Origin: DAOSWM01 sp035380045
GTDB taxonomy: Bacteria; Bacteroidota; Bacteroidia; Bacteroidales; Tenuifilaceae
Direction of reading: 5' to 3'
NCBI GenBank assembly: GCA_035380045.1
Contig: DAOSWM010000001.1
Coordinates: 62,001-126,000 of the forward strand
DNA: 64,000 nt
Below, in pieces: positions 60,450-64,000 of this stretch (position 1 is its first letter; the number at the start of each line of letters is the position of its first letter). The translations under genes and the position numbers were made by a program. The notes below the pieces were generated by a model. It worked only from the letters and a program-made list of their open reading frames with translations, searched no databases and was not told where the DNA came from.

Positions 60450-61525
60450 CGTTGTAAGCTTGTATTCCTGTATTCTTGTGGAGTGAACCCGGTTATTTTT
60501 TTAAAGACTGTAAAAAAAGATGATTTGCTACTAAACCCACACTCGTATCCAATCGCTTCAATGGAGTATTGGTTCTTTGCATTTCGAAGCTGTTTCTTAA
60601 CCTCTTCAACCCTAAACTCGTTTACAAAACGGAAAAAATTTTTTCCAATATCAACATTAAGCACTTCCGTAATCTGATACTTTGGGTATCCAATTGTATT
60701 GGATAGAGTTTCCATGTTAAAATCAGGGTTTAGGTATGGTTTTTTACTTTTAAAAAAATCGGTAATCTTACTCTTTATTAAATTCTTACGTTCTGCAGTA
60801 AGGACAGATTTGCTGTATCTTTCGTTGACTTGTGTGAAAGGAGCCTTTGGATATATAGCTTGTTGTTTTAGACCGTAAAATCCTAGGATATAAACTAGCA
60901 GAAGTAGAGCAGAATAGTTGTATATGGGGGAAAGAGGGAATTCAATTTTTAGCAATATTGAAAGTAACGAGGTTAATACTAACACCAAACAGTAAAGGTT
61001 GTAAAAAACAACAATAAATACCAACCAGGTTAGCTTTTTATTGCTTTCAATGGTTGAATACTCATTTAACAAACTGTTTCTATGCCTGAAAATAGTAACA
61101 GCAGAGGCATAGTTGTAAGCAATCCACGAAGCGATAGAAGCAACGGAAAATGCAGTTCGGAACCAGAACAACGAATCCATTTCCAGGAAAGTATTCATTG
61201 CGTAAGGTTCGTGCATCACGTAAGCAAAAACTTCAAAGAACAGGAATGGGATAAGGTGTGGAAGTTGAATCCATTTTGGGGAGTAGCTTTTATTTACAAG
61301 TGATGTAACGTAAAGGTAAAAGGCTGGGTTAAAGAGCAAGAACGAACTTGATAGGAGAGGATACCCAAATACACTGTAATCAATTCCACACGTTAAAAAC
61401 TCAATAGCAAGTAATGAGAGCCAACCCGCAAGGATTTTATCGGGTATGCTCCTGCTTTTTTTTGAAATCATAATAATAGCGGCAAAGAGGCTTTGAGAGA
61501 ATCCTAGCCATGCAATTGTTTCCAT
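60446..61525 (-). CDS. AraC-family regulator with multi-helix membrane sensor domain
   Basis: A 359-residue protein. Residues 1-230 contain about seven hydrophobic helices (LGFSQSLFAAIIMISKKSR, LLSSSFLLFNPAFYLYVTSL, LIPFLFFEVFAYVM, FVVFYNLYCLVLVLTSLL, LLLLVYILGFYGL). The C-terminal 100 residues form an AraC-type HTH domain with the second helix-turn-helix AIGYECGFSSKSSFFTVFKKITGFTPQEYR. Such membrane-anchored regulators are common in Bacteroidota and sense external signals by unknown means. No target gene is evident from position. Confidence 0.93.
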   Translation of the reverse strand: METIAWLGFSQSLFAAIIMISKKSRSIPDKILAGWLSLLAIEFLTCGIDYSVFGYPLLSSSFLLFNPAFYLYVTSLVNKSYSPKWIQLPHLIPFLFFEVFAYVMHEPYAMNTFLEMDSLFWFRTAFSVASIASWIAYNYASAVTIFRHRNSLLNEYSTIESNKKLTWLVFIVVFYNLYCLVLVLTSLLSILLKIEFPLSPIYNYSALLLLVYILGFYGLKQQAIYPKAPFTQVNERYSKSVLTAERKNLIKSKITDFFKSKKPYLNPDFNMETLSNTIGYPKYQITEVLNVDIGKNFFRFVNEFRVEEVKKQLRNAKNQYSIEAIGYECGFSSKSSFFTVFKKITGFTPQEYRNTSLQR

Positions 61526-61727
61526 GCTCGATTTTTTCTATGACAAGTTTATTTAAAAAAAAATGAAAAGAAAAGAACAAAGCGAATAATTGCTTGCAAA
61601 CGAGTGAAGATTGTTCATGATGATAGAGAAAAGCCAATAATCACATTGTTTTTTTGAGACAACATACAAACAGGAAATTTAAAGTGTATATTTACCAAGT
61701 TAAATCATCATTAATAAATCAATTTAT

Positions 61728-62537
61728 ATGCAAAAAATTGTTGAAAAGTATTGTGAAATGCCATCGGTAATTCGAAAACCTATGTGGCGAATTTGGCATA
61801 ACCTGCTCCTAAAGTTCGATAAAAACAAGGAGGTTGTTTTCATGAACTACGGGTATGAGAGTTTAAATGGCGATCCTAAGTTGGATCTCCATAATCACGA
61901 TGAGCATAACCGTTACTGTATTCAGTTATATCACCAGGTTGCAAGCCAGATAGATTTAACAGGGAAGGAAGTGTTAGAGGTTGGTTCGGGGCGAGGAGGA
62001 GGAGGTTCCTACATCACTCGTTACCTCAAACCTAAAAAATATATTGGAATGGATATTAGCGGGGGTGTGGTTGATTTTTGCAATATGAAGCACAGTAATG
62101 TTGAGGGATTATCCTTTGTGAAAGGGATAGCTGAAAATCCACCATTCGAAAGCCATTCCTTTGATGCAGTGGTGAATGTTGAATCAGCTCGATGCTATGC
62201 CGATATTTTTGGTTTTTTTAAGCAGGTTCATCGAATTCTCCGACCCGAAGGGCACTTCCTTTTTGCTGACATGGTAAAGCAGGGTGAAATAAGTCACATT
62301 CGAGATAATTTGAGTAAGGCCGGTTTTAAAATAATTCAGGAACGAAACATAACTCAAAACGTTGTTAAAGCCCTCGATTTAGATCATGAGCGTAGGCATA
62401 CGTTAGTTAGTAATTTAATCCCTAAATTCTTTAAAGGAGGTTTCTTACAGTTTGCGGGTGCAAAGGGTACTGAAAGGTATAATTCGTTTGCAAATGGTAA
62501 AATGGAGTACTACGTGTACCTACTTGCAAAGAACTAA
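61728..62537 (+). CDS. class I SAM-dependent methyltransferase
   Basis: A 269-residue methyltransferase. The SAM motif I is EVLEVGSGRGGGGSYI, the acidic motif II is KYIGMDISGGVVDFCN, and FDAVVNVESARCYAD and LRPEGHFLFADMV are the post motifs. The fold resembles phthiotriol/ubiquinone-type methyltransferases. The gene stands alone, with no lipid or quinone genes beside it, so the substrate is unknown. The start at 61728 is the first in-frame ATG (MQKIVEKYCEMP). Confidence 0.9.
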   Translation: MQKIVEKYCEMPSVIRKPMWRIWHNLLLKFDKNKEVVFMNYGYESLNGDPKLDLHNHDEHNRYCIQLYHQVASQIDLTGKEVLEVGSGRGGGGSYITRYLKPKKYIGMDISGGVVDFCNMKHSNVEGLSFVKGIAENPPFESHSFDAVVNVESARCYADIFGFFKQVHRILRPEGHFLFADMVKQGEISHIRDNLSKAGFKIIQERNITQNVVKALDLDHERRHTLVSNLIPKFFKGGFLQFAGAKGTERYNSFANGKMEYYVYLLAKN

Positions 62538-62560
62538 CTTGAAATTGAATTCCATTTTTA

Positions 62561-62704
62561 GAGGGTGTCTCAAAAGTTAAAAAGGATTGGATTTACTTCT
62601 CAGTGGAACACTGTGATCCCCATTGTGATGCACTGTGGTATAATACATTATTAATTTCACAGAGTCCTTTATTAAGTCACACAGTGAACTTTTGATACAC
62701 TCTC
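62561..62704. mobile_element. 144-bp MITE-like element with imperfect terminal inverted repeats
   Basis: The left end GAGGGTGTCTCAAAAGTT (62561-62578) and the inverted right end GAGAGTGTATCAAAAGTT (complement of 62687-62704) match at 16 of 18 bases. The internal 108 bases have no frame but carry several CACTGTG/CACAGTG copies in both orientations. The ends resemble those of Bacteroidota insertion sequences. It lies between the methyltransferase stop and the convergent beta-lactamase-family gene. A target duplication could not be defined. Confidence 0.6.
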
Positions 62705-62708
62705 TTTT

Positions 62709-64000
62709 TTATTGCCCATAATCTTCTTCTGATTGCCTAATGGCTTGATAAATAATGTCCTGAATGTTCGTTCGAATATTTAAGTCCACCAACTTTGAAT
62801 TATTGGCATCTGGGTAAATTCTATTGGATAGGAATATGTAAACTAAATCGTACTCAGGGTCAACCCAGGCAAGAACGCCAGTAAACCCTGAATGACCATA
62901 ACTTAGCGCCGAGGCGCTACGGCTAACGGGCGATGGTTTTTCTGGATTTGGTTCGGGTTTATCAAATCCTAGGCCTCTTCGTGTTCCGTTGTGGCAGTTT
63001 ACGCAGCTGGTGAAAAGTTCCAGAGTCGAATCAGGTATGAATACAACGCCCCCATAGGTTCCCTTGTTTAAGAACATTTGGAATAGTTTTGCCAAATCGT
63101 TTGCTGTTGAGAACAAACCAGCATGACCAGCAATTCCTCCCATCATGGCGGCAGCCGGGTCGTGAACATGTCCCCAGATTAGCTGCTTTCTGAAAAGTAA
63201 ATCGTTTTCGGTAGGAACAATATCCAGTATGTCAAACTTTTTCAGCGGATTAAAGCAGGTACGATTCATTCCTAGGTTGTGGTAAAAATTTTTATAGAGG
63301 TACTCGATATGAGATTCCCGAATTATGTTACCAATACCACGGTGTAGCAGAATAAAGCCTAAATCGCTATAAGTATATTTCCCGATATTATTTATAGGGC
63401 TTCTCAGAATCCAGCTAAAGATTGTATCGGTAATTCCCTCCACTGCGAAAATATTGGATGCAACTTCTACCGGAAAGTTGAAGGAGTAATTTTTTTTATA
63501 ATAATTGTCCGAGGGTTCAGTATTCTTGCTTAGGTACCAGTTTGGTGAAAGTTGGTATGCGTAGGTTGAAGAGTGATTTTTACTCGTTATTGGTTGGTTT
63601 GGAATAAGGCTGGAGATAGTATTAATGTAAAAAGGAATCCAAGGTTTCAATCCGGCCTGGTGAAGTAGTATGTCGCTAATAATAATATTTTTGTACTCTG
63701 AGGTGTCGGGTAAATACATATAGTTTCCCAGCTTTTCTGTAATATCAATCTGTTTTTTGGAGAAAAGATCCATTACTTCTGGGAGTGTGGCTGAGATTTT
63801 TGTTAGCGATGCAATATCATATAGTGAGTTACCGGTTACAGCGAGTTCGGCGTTTGTGTATGTGTAGTTTCCGAAGTTTTTATTGTAGAAAACTATTCCG
63901 TTTTTAGCTGCTAAAATTTGCATTCCCGGCGTTGCTTCATTATTTATGGCGTCGAGCGCAATGGAATCGATTTTCTGAAGGAAGCAAGAGCTAATATTTA
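62709..64000 (-). CDS. beta-lactamase-family serine hydrolase domain of a larger protein (5' part beyond the window)
   Basis: At least 430 residues; the frame stays open through the right edge, and the ATG at 63923 is internal (upstream reads LQKIDSIALDAINNEATPGM). The class C beta-lactamase/PBP-like domain has the catalytic SxxK in IASLTKISAT, YSDLGF (YxN equivalent), GGIAGHAGLFSTANDLAKLFQMFLNKGTYGG, and the terminal HSGFTGVLAWVDPEYDLVYIFLSNR with the HxG motif. The wording matches the C-terminal half of Bacteroidota glycoside hydrolase family 3-beta-lactamase fusion proteins. That N-terminal domain must be sought upstream. It ends right beside the MITE-like element. Confidence 0.85.
   Translation of the reverse strand, partial: NISSCFLQKIDSIALDAINNEATPGMQILAAKNGIVFYNKNFGNYTYTNAELAVTGNSLYDIASLTKISATLPEVMDLFSKKQIDITEKLGNYMYLPDTSEYKNIIISDILLHQAGLKPWIPFYINTISSLIPNQPITSKNHSSTYAYQLSPNWYLSKNTEPSDNYYKKNYSFNFPVEVASNIFAVEGITDTIFSWILRSPINNIGKYTYSDLGFILLHRGIGNIIRESHIEYLYKNFYHNLGMNRTCFNPLKKFDILDIVPTENDLLFRKQLIWGHVHDPAAAMMGGIAGHAGLFSTANDLAKLFQMFLNKGTYGGVVFIPDSTLELFTSCVNCHNGTRRGLGFDKPEPNPEKPSPVSRSASALSYGHSGFTGVLAWVDPEYDLVYIFLSNRIYPDANNSKLVDLNIRTNIQDIIYQAIRQSEEDYGQ

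Noticed and set aside
1..64000. CRISPR arrays, tRNA or rRNA genes, prophage or complete IS transposase
   Set aside because: No regularly spaced direct repeats, cloverleaf sequences with CCA-type ends, rRNA-like conserved stretches, phage genes or transposase frames were recognised by reading; this was not checked by computation.

Overview
The window is chromosomal DNA from a member of the Bacteroidota, probably an anaerobic or fermentative Bacteroidales/Marinilabiliales-type bacterium. The evidence is promoters of the TTG-N20-TAnnTTTG form, many SPII lipoproteins, a gldI-like FKBP gene, a cdaA-folP pair, a BT_3928-family protein, LytTR/LytS signalling, a GT51 protein with a long AsmA-like N-terminus, and an AmgK/MurU cell-wall salvage pair. 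Central metabolism looks propionate/succinate-type: a complete Na+-pumping methylmalonyl-CoA decarboxylase operon (mce-mmdA-mmdD-mmdC-mmdB), ATP-dependent PEP carboxykinase, and an oxygen-sensitive glycyl radical enzyme with its activase. A 100-N run at 1001-1100 shows that this is a draft scaffold. No rRNA, tRNA, CRISPR, prophage or intact insertion sequence was seen.

Layout: 1-1.5 kb holds an FtsX-type permease end, an AlaX-like editing protein and an nth gene cut by the gap. 1.55-5.6 kb is the decarboxylase operon on the minus strand. It is divergent from a probable hydroxyproline dehydratase operon (6.0-9.2 kb), whose transcript appears to start with a 23-codon leader ORF. 9.2-13.7 kb carries housekeeping and unknown secreted genes, then uvrA. 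16.7-19.3 kb has an ECF sigma factor, a small protein behind a structured leader, and an SPFH/ribbon-helix-helix/zinc-ribbon/DUF5652 operon. 19.3-31.4 kb is mostly minus strand: rsmE, a 1520-residue exported protein of unknown function, prmA, tpiA, an orphan peptide permease, mazG and a GT51 transglycosylase.

31.5-36.9 kb is a plus-strand run: an M28 peptidase with membrane segments, DUF554, an AmgK-like kinase fused to a RapZ C-terminal domain, a tiny four-cysteine protein that is easily missed, and a MurU-like uridylyltransferase. The last four genes suggest sugar salvage from peptidoglycan joined to an amino-sugar sensor domain. 36.9-41.3 kb holds PsiE, pirin, a LytS/LytTR pair, ribH and a TPR membrane protein. 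41.4-47.8 kb has recF-dciA, ndk, a DHH phosphoesterase and four consecutive FKBP-type lipoproteins carrying up to seven FKBP-like domains in all.

48-55.4 kb carries cdaA-folP (minus), tmk and a DoxX-like/BT_3928 gene (plus), pckA, and a racemase-acetyltransferase pair. 55.6-64 kb has an M3 peptidase lipoprotein, a CAP-OmpA-like secreted protein, a membrane-anchored AraC regulator, a methyltransferase, a 144-bp MITE-like element, and the C-terminal part of a beta-lactamase-family protein that runs off the right edge.

The parts most worth a second look are the leader ORF ahead of the glycyl radical operon, the AmgK-RapZ fusion locus with its small cysteine protein, the FKBP lipoprotein array, the SPFH operon, and the structured leader behind the sigma factor.
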